A stretch of DNA of 64,000 nt from Alphaproteobacteria bacterium (lineage in GTDB: Bacteria > Pseudomonadota > Alphaproteobacteria > Kiloniellales > DSM-21159), in contig JAUILQ010000024.1 of NCBI GenBank assembly GCA_030433005.1, positions 1 to 64,000 on the forward strand. The letters are read 5' to 3'. Shown piece by piece: positions 14,993 to 22,577 of the stretch. The notes under the pieces are model-generated. The model was not told the DNA's origin. It did not search any database and saw nothing but the letters and a program-made list of their open reading frames with translations. A program made the translations under genes and the position numbers. Every line of letters begins with the position of its first letter. Within the stretch, counting starts at the first letter, position 1.

Positions 14993-16579
14993 CTACCCCT
15001 CGACCAGGGCCTGCAGGCTCTCCAGGCGGTCGGCCTCGTGGGCCGGCTTGTCCCAGCGGATGCGGTGGACGCGCGGGAAGCGCATGGCCAGGCCCGACTT
15101 GTGGCGGGTCGAGCGCTGCACGGCGTCGAAGGCGACCTCCAGCACCAGGCCCGGCTCGACCGCGCGCACCGGCCCGAAGCGCTCGGTGGTGTGGTCGCGC
15201 ACCCACTTGTCGAGCCGCTTCAGCTCCTCGTCGGTGAAGCCGAAGTAGGCCTTGCCGACCGGCACCAGCTCGTCCTCCGGCGTCCAGGCGCCGAAGGTGT
15301 AGTCGGAGTAGAAGGAGCTGCGCTTGCCGTGGCCGCGCTGGGCGTACATCAGCACGCAGTCGAGCAGCAGCGGGTCGCGCTTCCACTTGTACCAGGGCCC
15401 CTTGGGCCGGCCGGCGAGGTAGGCGCTGTCCTTGCGCTTCAGCATCAGCCCCTCGATGCCGTTGTCGCGCGCCGCCTCGCGCAGCGCCTTGAGCTCGTCC
15501 ATCGAGCGGAAGTCGACCAGCGGCGAGAGGTCCATGCGCGCCGGCCGCTCGCGCTCGTAGAAGGCCTCGAGGCGTTCGCGGCGCGGCAGCAGCGGCAGGC
15601 CGCGCAGGTCCTCGGTCCCGTCGAACAGGATGTCGTAGAGCCGGAGGTGCGCCGGGTAGAGCTCCAGCAGCTTGCCGGTCACGGTCTTGCGGTTGAGCCG
15701 CTGCTGCAGGTCGTTGAAGGGCGCGACCTCCTCGCCTTCCCCCGGGCCGTGCCTGAGCACCAAGAGCTCGCCGTCCAGCGTCGCCTCGAAGCCGACCGCG
15801 TCGAGCAGGTCGGGAAAGGCGCCGCCGATGTCGTCGCCGGTGCGGCTGAACAGCCGCGTCTCGCCGCCGCGGGAGACCAGCTGGACGCGGATGCCGTCCC
15901 ACTTCCATTCGGCGAGGTAGTCCTCGAAGGGCAGCGCCTCGACCTCGCTCTCCTCGAGCGGCGTCGCCAGCATCAAGGGGCGGAAGGCCGCGCTGTCGCC
16001 GAGCTCCGGCTTGTCGCCGCGGCCCTCGAGCCAGGCGAAGAGCGGCTCGTAGGGCGGCTCCAGGCCGTGCCAGAGCTCCTCGATCTCGGCGGCGTCGTGC
16101 TCGCCCAGCGCGGCCAGCGCGGTCTTGGCGAGGCGCGCCGAGACGCCGACGCGCAGGCCGCCGGTGATCAGCTTGAGCAGGGCCCAGCGCTCGGTCGGCT
16201 CCAGCGCGTCGAGCCAGCGCTCGAGCAGGGCCGGGACCTCGCCGCGGCCGGCCTCGCGCAGCCGCTCGACGACCTCGGCCAGGCTCGGCGGCCGGTTGGC
16301 GCCCGGCCGCTCGGGCCAGATCAGCGCCACGGTCTCGGCGAGGTCGCCGACGTAGTCGTAGGACCAGCGGAACAGCACCGGGTCCGTGCGCTCCTCGACC
16401 AGGGCCCGGATCAGCGCCGGCTTGGCGCCCTTGAAGTCGAGGCCGTCGCTGAGCGCCGCCAGGGCCCAGCCGCGATCCGGGTCTGGGGCGTGGCGGAAGT
16501 AGTCGGCGATCAGCCGCAGCTTGCCGTTGCGCTGCGGCGTGTAGACCAGACGGTCGAGCAGCGCGGCGAAGGCCCTCAC
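14993..16579 (-). CDS. ATP-dependent DNA ligase (Lhr/exonuclease-associated)
   Basis: 528-residue ATP-dependent ligase of the bacterial LigB/LigC-like group found with Lhr-Core helicases and linked to cisplatin-type damage. An N-terminal alpha domain (1 to about 200) precedes the nucleotidyltransferase core with motif I EWKWDGIRVQL (lysine 226 takes AMP), RTGDDIGG, ATLDGELLVL and the distal KRKDSAY, GPWYKWKRDP motifs; the OB domain follows. The GTG start overlaps the stop of the exonuclease gene (GTGA), showing one operon. The matching helicase and PdeM genes are 7 and 12 kb away on the other strand. Confidence 0.92.
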   Translation of the reverse strand: MRAFAALLDRLVYTPQRNGKLRLIADYFRHAPDPDRGWALAALSDGLDFKGAKPALIRALVEERTDPVLFRWSYDYVGDLAETVALIWPERPGANRPPSLAEVVERLREAGRGEVPALLERWLDALEPTERWALLKLITGGLRVGVSARLAKTALAALGEHDAAEIEELWHGLEPPYEPLFAWLEGRGDKPELGDSAAFRPLMLATPLEESEVEALPFEDYLAEWKWDGIRVQLVSRGGETRLFSRTGDDIGGAFPDLLDAVGFEATLDGELLVLRHGPGEGEEVAPFNDLQQRLNRKTVTGKLLELYPAHLRLYDILFDGTEDLRGLPLLPRRERLEAFYERERPARMDLSPLVDFRSMDELKALREAARDNGIEGLMLKRKDSAYLAGRPKGPWYKWKRDPLLLDCVLMYAQRGHGKRSSFYSDYTFGAWTPEDELVPVGKAYFGFTDEELKRLDKWVRDHTTERFGPVRAVEPGLVLEVAFDAVQRSTRHKSGLAMRFPRVHRIRWDKPAHEADRLESLQALVEG

Positions 16580-17688
16580 GAGCCGTCCTCCTCCCCTGCC
16601 CCTTCCTCGGACCTTTCGCCACTCCCTTCACCGGGAGGCCAGCTCTCCTGCTCGTCCTCCTCGCCGAGGCCGACGACCGAGAGCGCGCGGGCGCGGAAGC
16701 CGCGCTCGGTGGCGTGGTGGACCAGCGCCTCCTCGTTGCCGTGGGTGACCCAGACCTCGGGGGCGCCGACCTCGTCGAGCGTGCGGTTGAGCTCGTCCCA
16801 GTCGGCATGGTCGGAGATTATCAGGGGCAGCTCGACGCCGCGCTGCTTGGCGCGCTGGCGCACGCGCATCCAGCCCGACGCCATGGCGGTCACCGGGTCG
16901 GAGAGACGCCGGGCCCAGCGGTCGGCGATCGCCGAGGGCGGCGCCAGCACCAGGGCGCCGGCCATCTCGGCCTTGGCCTTGGCGGTCGCCGGCTCGAGCG
17001 GGCCGAGCGCGACGCCCAGGTCCTCGTAGAGATCGCAGAGCGCCTGCAGCGCGCCGTGGACGTAGATCGGCCGCTCCCAGCCAGCCTCGCGTAGCAGGCG
17101 GATCAGGCGCTGCGCCTTGCCCAGGGCGTAGACCCCGACGACGTGGCTGCGCTCCGGGAAGACCTCCAGCGAGTGCAGCAGCTTGGCGACCTCGCCGGCG
17201 TCGTCGGGGTGGCGGAAGACCGGCAGGCCGAAGGTCGCCTCGGTGACGAAGACGTCGCAAGGCACCGGCTCGAAGGGCGGGCAGGTCGGGTCGCGCCGGC
17301 GCTTGTAGTCGCCGGAGACCACGACCCGGCTGCCGCGCCACTCCAGCACCGCCTGGGCCGAGCCGAGCACGTGGCCGGCCGGCGCCAGCCAGACCGTGAC
17401 CTCGCCGATCGTCACGCGCTCGCCGTAGGCCAGGGCCTGGCGCCCGGCGCCCGCGTTGTCGCCGTAGCGTGCCGCCATGATCGCCAGGGTCTCGGGCGTC
17501 GCCAGCACCTTGTCGTGGCCGGGCCGCGCGTGGTCGGCGTGGCCGTGGGTGATCACGGCACGTTCGACCGGGCGCACGGGATCGACGTGGAAATCGCCGG
17601 GCACGACGTGGAGCCCCTGGGGCGTGACGCGGATCCAGCGCTCGGGATGCGGCGGTGCTCGGCGGGCGGCAGGCATGGCCATGACCAT
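16576..17688 (-). CDS. ligase-associated DNA exonuclease (metallo-beta-lactamase / SNM1-like)
   Basis: Predicted DNA end-processing nuclease of the MBL/beta-CASP type. The zinc site THGHADHARPG (47-57), APAGHVLGSAQ, SGDYKRRRDPT and the late SDHADWDEL and THGNEEALV motifs follow the family order. The C-terminal about 25 residues are Glu/Ser/Gly-rich and poorly conserved. Three in-frame ATGs (17688, 17682, 17676) make the exact start uncertain. First gene of the exonuclease-ligase operon; a ligase partner fits a role in preparing nicks or breaks for sealing. Divergent from a HIT gene. Confidence 0.9.
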   Translation of the reverse strand: MVMAMPAARRAPPHPERWIRVTPQGLHVVPGDFHVDPVRPVERAVITHGHADHARPGHDKVLATPETLAIMAARYGDNAGAGRQALAYGERVTIGEVTVWLAPAGHVLGSAQAVLEWRGSRVVVSGDYKRRRDPTCPPFEPVPCDVFVTEATFGLPVFRHPDDAGEVAKLLHSLEVFPERSHVVGVYALGKAQRLIRLLREAGWERPIYVHGALQALCDLYEDLGVALGPLEPATAKAKAEMAGALVLAPPSAIADRWARRLSDPVTAMASGWMRVRQRAKQRGVELPLIISDHADWDELNRTLDEVGAPEVWVTHGNEEALVHHATERGFRARALSVVGLGEEDEQESWPPGEGSGERSEEGAGEEDGS

Positions 17689-17759
17689 ATGGCCAGATGC
17701 GCGCGACTCGCCAAGTCCGCTAAGCTTTCCGAAAGGCTTGCGGGAGGAAGAATCGCCCC

Positions 17760-18200
17760 ATGACCCAACCTGTCGAGATCCATCCCGGCCTGCTCAAGGA
17801 CTGCCACGACATCGGCCCGCTCAAGCTGTCGCGGCTGCTGCTGATGGACGAGGCCGCCTGGCCCTGGCTGGTGCTGGTGCCGCTGCGCCCCAACAAGGTC
17901 GACTTCGACGACCTCGACCCGATGGACAGCTACCGAGTCTCGGACGAGATCCGCGAGTGCTCGATGGCGCTCAAGCGGCTCTACAGCCCGGCCAAGATCA
18001 ACGTCGCCGCGCTCGGCAATTCGGTGCCCCAGCTGCACATCCACATCATCGCCCGCTTCACCGACGATCCGGCCTGGCCTCGCCCGGTCTGGGGCGTCAC
18101 CGAGAAGCGCCGCTACGGCGAGGCCGAGCTCAGGCACCGCATCGAGCAGATCGAGCACGAGATCCACTCGACCTTCGGCTTCGGCGACCGTCCGGGCTGA
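17760..18200 (+). CDS. HIT-family nucleotide hydrolase
   Basis: 146-residue histidine-triad protein, probably a nucleotide phosphate hydrolase or transferase. The active-site motif reads PQLHIHIIARF near residues 95-105: the first position of H-x-H-x-H is Gln, as in other members of this proteobacterial subgroup that I know, while the catalytic central histidine is kept. Other family blocks are LLMDEAAWPWLVLVPLRPN and the DDPAWPRPVWG segment. Starts 71 nt from the divergent exonuclease gene; single-gene unit followed by a repeat element. Confidence 0.85.
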   Translation: MTQPVEIHPGLLKDCHDIGPLKLSRLLLMDEAAWPWLVLVPLRPNKVDFDDLDPMDSYRVSDEIRECSMALKRLYSPAKINVAALGNSVPQLHIHIIARFTDDPAWPRPVWGVTEKRRYGEAELRHRIEQIEHEIHSTFGFGDRPG

Positions 18201-18204
18201 GGCG

Positions 18205-18390
18205 GCCCCGACCTCTCCCGGGAGAGACCTCTCTCGCTCGCGGGAGAGGTCGGAGCGGCGCAAGCCGCTCCGGGTGAGGGCCGGGGCAGAGGCGATGCAA
18301 GTGCCGACGGCGTGCCCCGGTCCAGGTCCGGGCCCGCCCTCACCCGAAACGCTGACGCGTTTCGACCTCTCCCGGTGGGCGAGGTAGGCG
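18205..18390. repeat. interspersed repeat, family B (inverted pair)
   Basis: Two opposing copies of a unit of the form CCCTCACCCGAAACGC...GCGTTTCGACCTCTCCC. The left part carries GAGAGGTCGGAGCGG then GGGTGAGGGCCGG; the right part carries CCGCCCTCACCCGAAACG then CGTTTCGACCTCTCCCGG. Related single copies lie near 51.0 and 51.6 kb. There is no coding signal in this gap between the HIT and GNAT genes. Confidence 0.65.
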
Positions 18391-18399
18391 GCGGCGAGC

Positions 18400-18924
18400 C
18401 TAGAGCTGGCGGTACATGATCGTGGTCGGGTCCAGGCGCTGCGAGCGGACGTCGAGGCTGTAGCCGGGCACCACGCCGACGGTGACGTAGCCGAGCGCGG
18501 CGTAGAGCGGCTCGGCGGCGTCGCCGCTGCGGGTGTCGAGGGTCAGCAGGTGGCGGCCGAGGCCGGCGGCCTGCCGTTCCAGCTCGCGCATCAGCGCCCG
18601 GGCGACACCGCGCCGACGGCAGGCCGGATGAACCAGGAGCTTCAGCACCTCGGCGCGGTGCGGCTGGTTGGGCGGCGTGTCGAGGTCGAGCTGGACCGTA
18701 CCGGCGAGCCGTCCCTCGAGCTCGGCGGCGAGCAGCAGGCGCCGGCCCGCGGCCAGCGGCGGCAGCACCTTCTCCCGCCAGAAAGCCTCCGCCTCGGCGT
18801 GGCCGAAAGGCTCAACGAAGTTGACGCTGGCGCCGGCGGCAACGCAGGCCTGCAGGAGGCCGCCGAACTCGGCCAGGCGCGCCTCGAGCCGGTCGGCGGA
18901 AAGAGCGTGAATCTCGGTCGTCAT
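18400..18924 (-). CDS. GNAT-family N-acetyltransferase
   Basis: 174-residue acetyltransferase with a clear motif A, EVLKLLVHPACRRRGVARAL (about 95-115), then LTLDTRSGDAAEPLYAALGY, the substrate-side motif of GNATs acting on small amines or antibiotics. ATG at 18924 is 18 nt after the stop of an XRE-cupin regulator gene, so the two are an operon in which the regulator probably senses the acetyltransferase's substrate or product. The substrate is unknown. Confidence 0.85.
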   Translation of the reverse strand: MTTEIHALSADRLEARLAEFGGLLQACVAAGASVNFVEPFGHAEAEAFWREKVLPPLAAGRRLLLAAELEGRLAGTVQLDLDTPPNQPHRAEVLKLLVHPACRRRGVARALMRELERQAAGLGRHLLTLDTRSGDAAEPLYAALGYVTVGVVPGYSLDVRSQRLDPTTIMYRQL

Positions 18925-18941
18925 GGCAGCGGGGCCCTCGC

Positions 18942-19514
18942 TCAGACCAGGAACAGCAGGTAGCGCGCGCCCGCCTCGGGCGGCGTCTCGAAGCGGCTCG
19001 GGCCAGCCAGGCGGTAGCGCAGGCAGTCGCCGGCCGCGAGCGCGTGGCGCCGCTCCTCCAGGGTCACCGCCAGCGCGCCCTCGAGCATCACCAGGTGGTG
19101 CTCCAGCCCCCGGCGCGGCGGCGCCGGGTAGTCGAGGCGGACGCCGGGCGGCAGCCGGCCCTCGATGACCTCGCCGGCCAGGCTCTGCGCTGGCGGCGAG
19201 ACCGAGCGGCGGCGGAAGCCGCTCTCGGGATCGCTCCAGAGCGACTGCGCGGCCGCCGGCACCAGCGGCGCGAAGTCGTCCTCGACCTGCTGCATCAGCC
19301 GCGACAGGGTCAGGCCGTAGGCGGCGCAGAGCCGGCCGAGCACGCTCGCGGTCGGGCTGACCTCCGCGTTCTCGAGCCGAGACAGCGTCGCCCGGCTGAC
19401 GCCGCTCTCGGCCGCCAGGGCGTCGAGCGACCAGCCGCGCTCGCCGCGCAGCGCCCGCAGGCGGCCGGCGATCCGGCCGTCCAGGGAGGCCTCGGGCTGG
19501 GGAGCGCATTCCAT
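18942..19514 (-). CDS. XRE-cupin transcriptional regulator
   Basis: An N-terminal Cro/C1 HTH (GRLRALRGERGWSLDALAAES then SRATLSRLENAEVSPTASVL) is fused to a C-terminal cupin (RRGLEHHLVMLEGALAVTLE), the plan of single-domain sensor repressors such as PuuR. The start is uncertain: ATG at 19514 has no visible ribosome site and lies 2 nt from a perfect operator-like palindrome, so the message may be leaderless; TTG at 19550 would add 12 residues. The palindrome suggests autorepression of this regulator-GNAT operon. Confidence 0.85.
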   Translation of the reverse strand: MECAPQPEASLDGRIAGRLRALRGERGWSLDALAAESGVSRATLSRLENAEVSPTASVLGRLCAAYGLTLSRLMQQVEDDFAPLVPAAAQSLWSDPESGFRRRSVSPPAQSLAGEVIEGRLPPGVRLDYPAPPRRGLEHHLVMLEGALAVTLEERRHALAAGDCLRYRLAGPSRFETPPEAGARYLLFLV

Positions 19515-19516
19515 AA

Positions 19517-19533
19517 TCGGGAATTGTTCCCGA
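19517..19533. promoter_or_regulatory. 17-bp inverted repeat, probable XRE operator
   Basis: TCGGGAATTGTTCCCGA: perfect 7-bp arms around a 3-nt centre, just upstream of the regulator's ATG, with a second CGAATTCG palindrome touching it. Fits autorepression by the adjacent XRE-cupin protein. Confidence 0.65.
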
Positions 19534-19563
19534 ATTCGGGATTCGGTCAAGAGACCGCGCTCG

Positions 19564-20568
19564 TCACCTCGTCCGCGTCTGCGGACGCGACGCGAAGCCG
19601 AGCTCGGCGAGGCCGCGGCCCGGGCGTCGCGCGTAGTCGACGAAGAAGGCGGCGAGGCGGCTCGCCGGGCTGTCGTCCGCCTCGCCGGCGCGGGTCACGG
19701 CCCACCAGTCGAGGCTGTAGCCCTCCGGGCCCAGCGGCTTGGCGAGCAGCGAGCCGTCGGCGACCTCCGGCTCGACCGCCCAGCGGCTGATGATCGCGCA
19801 GCCGTAGCCGGCGCGCACCAGGTCGATCACCGCCTCGGGCAGCTGGACCTGGGAGACCCGGCGGAAGGGCACCGGCGGCGGCCCGACCACCGTGTCCCAG
19901 CTGTAGCCGGGCTCGCTCGACAGCGGATAGGCGAAGAAGCGCTCGTCGGCCATCTCGGCCGAGGAGAGCCAGGGCAGCTCGGCCAGGCGGTGGCCGGGCG
20001 CGACGATCGCGACCAGCGGGTCGCGGGCGATGTGGCGCCAGCGGAAGCGCCCGCTCCACAGGCTGCCGGCGGGACTCCCCGCGGAACCGCCGCGCGGCCC
20101 CCGGCTGCCGTAGACCAGCGCCACGTCGACCGCGCCCTCGGCGAGCGCCGTGAAGGGACTCTGGGTCGCGCGCGAGACCAGGTCTACCTCGACCGCGGGC
20201 GCCCGCTCGGCGAAGCCGGCCAGCAGCCCTGGCAACCAGTGGTAGCGGCTGTAGGTCGCCTGGCCGAGGCGCACCAGCTCGACCGCGCCCTCCCGGCCGG
20301 GGCGCAGCTCCGCCTCGGCGCGGCCGAGCTCGTCGACGACGCGGTAGGCGCTCTGCAGCAGCCGCTCGCCGGTCGTGGTCAGCAGCAGCTTGCGGCCGAC
20401 GCGCGAAAACAGCGGCCGCTGCAGGCGCCGCTCGGCCTCGCGGATGCGGTGGGTCACCGCCGACTGGGTCAGGCCCAGGCGCAGCGCGGCCGTGGTCACG
20501 CTGTCGGTCTCGACGACGGCGATCAGGACCTGGAGGTGGCGGATCTCGAGCCGCGGCGCGTCGGGCAT
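19564..20568 (-). CDS. LysR-family transcriptional regulator
   Basis: 334 residues. N-terminal winged HTH (LEIRHLQVLIAVVETDSVTT; LGLTQSAVTHRIREAERRLQ) and a periplasmic-binding-like effector domain from about residue 95. The region RHLQVLIAVVETDS...SAVTHRI resembles MetR, though the effector cannot be read. Divergent from an EamA exporter gene with a 9-bp inverted repeat in the 75-nt gap, the classic arrangement for a LysR activator and its target. The polar C-terminal tail is basic. Confidence 0.88.
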   Translation of the reverse strand: MPDAPRLEIRHLQVLIAVVETDSVTTAALRLGLTQSAVTHRIREAERRLQRPLFSRVGRKLLLTTTGERLLQSAYRVVDELGRAEAELRPGREGAVELVRLGQATYSRYHWLPGLLAGFAERAPAVEVDLVSRATQSPFTALAEGAVDVALVYGSRGPRGGSAGSPAGSLWSGRFRWRHIARDPLVAIVAPGHRLAELPWLSSAEMADERFFAYPLSSEPGYSWDTVVGPPPVPFRRVSQVQLPEAVIDLVRAGYGCAIISRWAVEPEVADGSLLAKPLGPEGYSLDWWAVTRAGEADDSPASRLAAFFVDYARRPGRGLAELGFASRPQTRTR

Positions 20569-20600
20569 TCAATGAATCCTTTTCATACGAACCCTGAAAA

Positions 20601-20633
20601 TAGCGAATTTTTCTTTTGGTCACCAATTCGCTA
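20601..20633. promoter_or_regulatory. inverted repeat in LysR-EamA intergenic region
   Basis: TAGCGAATT (20601-20609) and AATTCGCTA (20625-20633), perfect 9-bp arms 15 nt apart, in the only AT-rich stretch of the gap and ending 10 nt before the exporter ATG. Position and symmetry fit an operator for the divergent LysR regulator. Confidence 0.55.
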
Positions 20634-20643
20634 GCTGTCGGGC

Positions 20644-21585
20644 ATGAGCCTCGTCGCCCGCCCGCCCTCGCCGCTTCGCCGCGGCCTGCGCCCCTCGCCG
20701 CTGACCGGCGCGACGCTGCTGGTCGTGCTCAGCGCCTTCGGCTTCGGGCTGGTGCCGCTGTTCGGCCGGCTGCTCGCCGAGGCCGGGCTGGCCAGCCCGA
20801 CCATCGCCTTCCTGCGCTTCGCCTTCTCGCTGGCGGCGATGCTGCCCTTCATGCCGCGGCTCTGGCGCCCGGCGGCACGCGCCAAGCGCCGGCCGGCGCT
20901 GCTGCTGGCTGGCGCCGGCGTCGCGATGGGGCTCTGCTGGACCGCCTACCTCGACGCCCTGGAGCGGGTCAGCGTCGCCAGCGCCGGCGTCGTCTACATG
21001 ACCTACCCGCTCTTCGCGGTGCTGCTCGCGCGCCTGCTGCTCGGCCAGCGCCTGACCGCCCGCGCCCTGCTCGCCGCGGCCCTGGTCGTGGCCGGCGCGC
21101 TGCTCGCGCTCTCGCCCGCGAGCCTCCCGGCCGGCCAGCTGCCGGCGCTGCTCTCGGCCCTGCCGGCGCCGCTCGCCTTCGCGTTGATCATCGTCGTGCT
21201 GACCGGCTGCACGCACGGCCTGACGACGCTGGAGAAGATGGCCTGCGGCATGGCGGGCGCGACCCTGGGACTGCTGCCGCTGGCGCTGCTCGAGGGCGAC
21301 CTGCTCGGCCTGCCAGCCGTTCCCGGGGTCTGGCTGCTGATCGCCGGCATGATCGCCACCACCGCCCTGCTGCCGCAGCTGCTCTACACCTTCGCCGCAC
21401 CCCGGGTCGGGCCGTCGCGCTCGGCGATGGCCGGCAGCCTGGAGCTGCCGACCATGTTCGCGGTCGGCGCGCTGGCTTTCGGCGAATCCCTCGGCGCGGC
21501 CGAGCTCGGCGCCGCCGCGCTGATCTGCCTCTCGGTGGTCGTCGCCCCGGCGATCGTCGCGGCGCCGCGCGACAGGGACGTCTGA
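20644..21585 (+). CDS. EamA-family (DMT) transporter
   Basis: Inner-membrane exporter of the drug/metabolite transporter superfamily, 313 residues with about ten hydrophobic helices in two EamA repeats (roughly 20-150 and 170-305). The first repeat holds ASPTIAFLRFAFSLAAMLPF and the second ends in FGESLGAAELGAAALI. The substrate is unknown; amino acids or purine/pyrimidine compounds are common. Probably activated by the divergent LysR protein. Followed after 50 nt by psuG, which may be co-transcribed. Confidence 0.88.
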   Translation: MSLVARPPSPLRRGLRPSPLTGATLLVVLSAFGFGLVPLFGRLLAEAGLASPTIAFLRFAFSLAAMLPFMPRLWRPAARAKRRPALLLAGAGVAMGLCWTAYLDALERVSVASAGVVYMTYPLFAVLLARLLLGQRLTARALLAAALVVAGALLALSPASLPAGQLPALLSALPAPLAFALIIVVLTGCTHGLTTLEKMACGMAGATLGLLPLALLEGDLLGLPAVPGVWLLIAGMIATTALLPQLLYTFAAPRVGPSRSAMAGSLELPTMFAVGALAFGESLGAAELGAAALICLSVVVAPAIVAAPRDRDV

Positions 21586-21635
21586 TTTCCCGGCCCCGAT
21601 TTCCCACTGCCGGCCGCCGTGCTACCTCAGGGGCC

Positions 21636-22577
21636 ATGAGCGAGCCGCTGATCGAAGAGACCGAGGAGGTCGCGACCGCGCGCGCCGGGGGCCGCCCGCT
21701 GGTCGCGCTGGAGTCCACCGTCATCGCCCACGGCCTGCCCTGGCCCGACAACCTGCACGCCGCCGAGGCGCTGGAGGCGGCGGTACGCGAGGCCGGCGCC
21801 GTGCCGGCGACGATCGCGCTGGCCGACGGCCGCCTGAAGCTGGGCCTCGACCGCGACACCCTGGAGCGCCTGGCGCGCGGCGGCGCGCCGGTCATGAAGG
21901 TCAGCCGGCGCGACTTCGGTGCCGTGCTGGCGCACCGCGGCCTCGGCGCCACCACCGTCGCCGGCACCATGGCCGCGGCGGCGCTCGCCGGCATCCGGGT
22001 GATGGCGACGGGCGGCCTCGGCGGCGTGCACCGCGGCGCCGAGGCGAGCTTCGACATCTCGGCCGACCTCGGCGAGCTGGCGCGCACGCCGGTCGCGGTC
22101 GTGTGCAGCGGCGCCAAGTCGATCCTCGACCTGCCCAAGACCCTGGAGCTGCTGGAGACGCTGGGCGTGCCGCTGCTCGGCTACGGCTGCGCCCGCCTGC
22201 CGGCCTTCTACCTGCGCGACTCCGAACACGCCGCGCCGGCGCGTGCCGACAGCCCCGAGGAGGTCGCGGCGATCCTGCAGGCCCAATGGGGCCTCGGCCT
22301 GGGCGGCGGCGCGCTGGTCGCCAACCCGGTGCCGCAGAGCGCCGCGCTCGATCCCGCGCGCTTCGCCGGCTGGCTCGCCGAGGCCGAGCGCGAGGCGGCG
22401 CTGCAAGAGGTCGCCGGCAAGTCGGTGACGCCCTTCCTGCTGTCGCGGCTGCACGCGCTCTCCGACGGCGCGACCCTGGCCGCCAACCGCGCGCTGCTGA
22501 TCGACAACGCGCGCCTCGCCGGCCGCATCGCCGTGGCCCTGGCGGCGGGTGACGGCGCCGTCGCGGCGCGTGGCTGA
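21636..22577 (+). CDS. psuG: pseudouridine-5'-phosphate glycosidase
   Basis: PsuG reversibly splits pseudouridine 5'-phosphate into uracil and ribose 5-phosphate. The 313-residue protein shows the family blocks PLVALESTVIAHGLPWPDN, APVMKVSRRDFG, GATTVAGTM, ATGGLGGVHRGAE, CSGAKSILDLPKTLELLETL (with the catalytic lysine) and LVANPVP. The Mn-binding acidic residue falls in the FDISADLGEL region. The ATG is read from the block alignment; upstream frames are low complexity. The kinase partner psuK is not in the window. It overlaps the start of the Lhr helicase gene. Confidence 0.93.
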   Translation: MSEPLIEETEEVATARAGGRPLVALESTVIAHGLPWPDNLHAAEALEAAVREAGAVPATIALADGRLKLGLDRDTLERLARGGAPVMKVSRRDFGAVLAHRGLGATTVAGTMAAAALAGIRVMATGGLGGVHRGAEASFDISADLGELARTPVAVVCSGAKSILDLPKTLELLETLGVPLLGYGCARLPAFYLRDSEHAAPARADSPEEVAAILQAQWGLGLGGGALVANPVPQSAALDPARFAGWLAEAEREAALQEVAGKSVTPFLLSRLHALSDGATLAANRALLIDNARLAGRIAVALAAGDGAVAARG

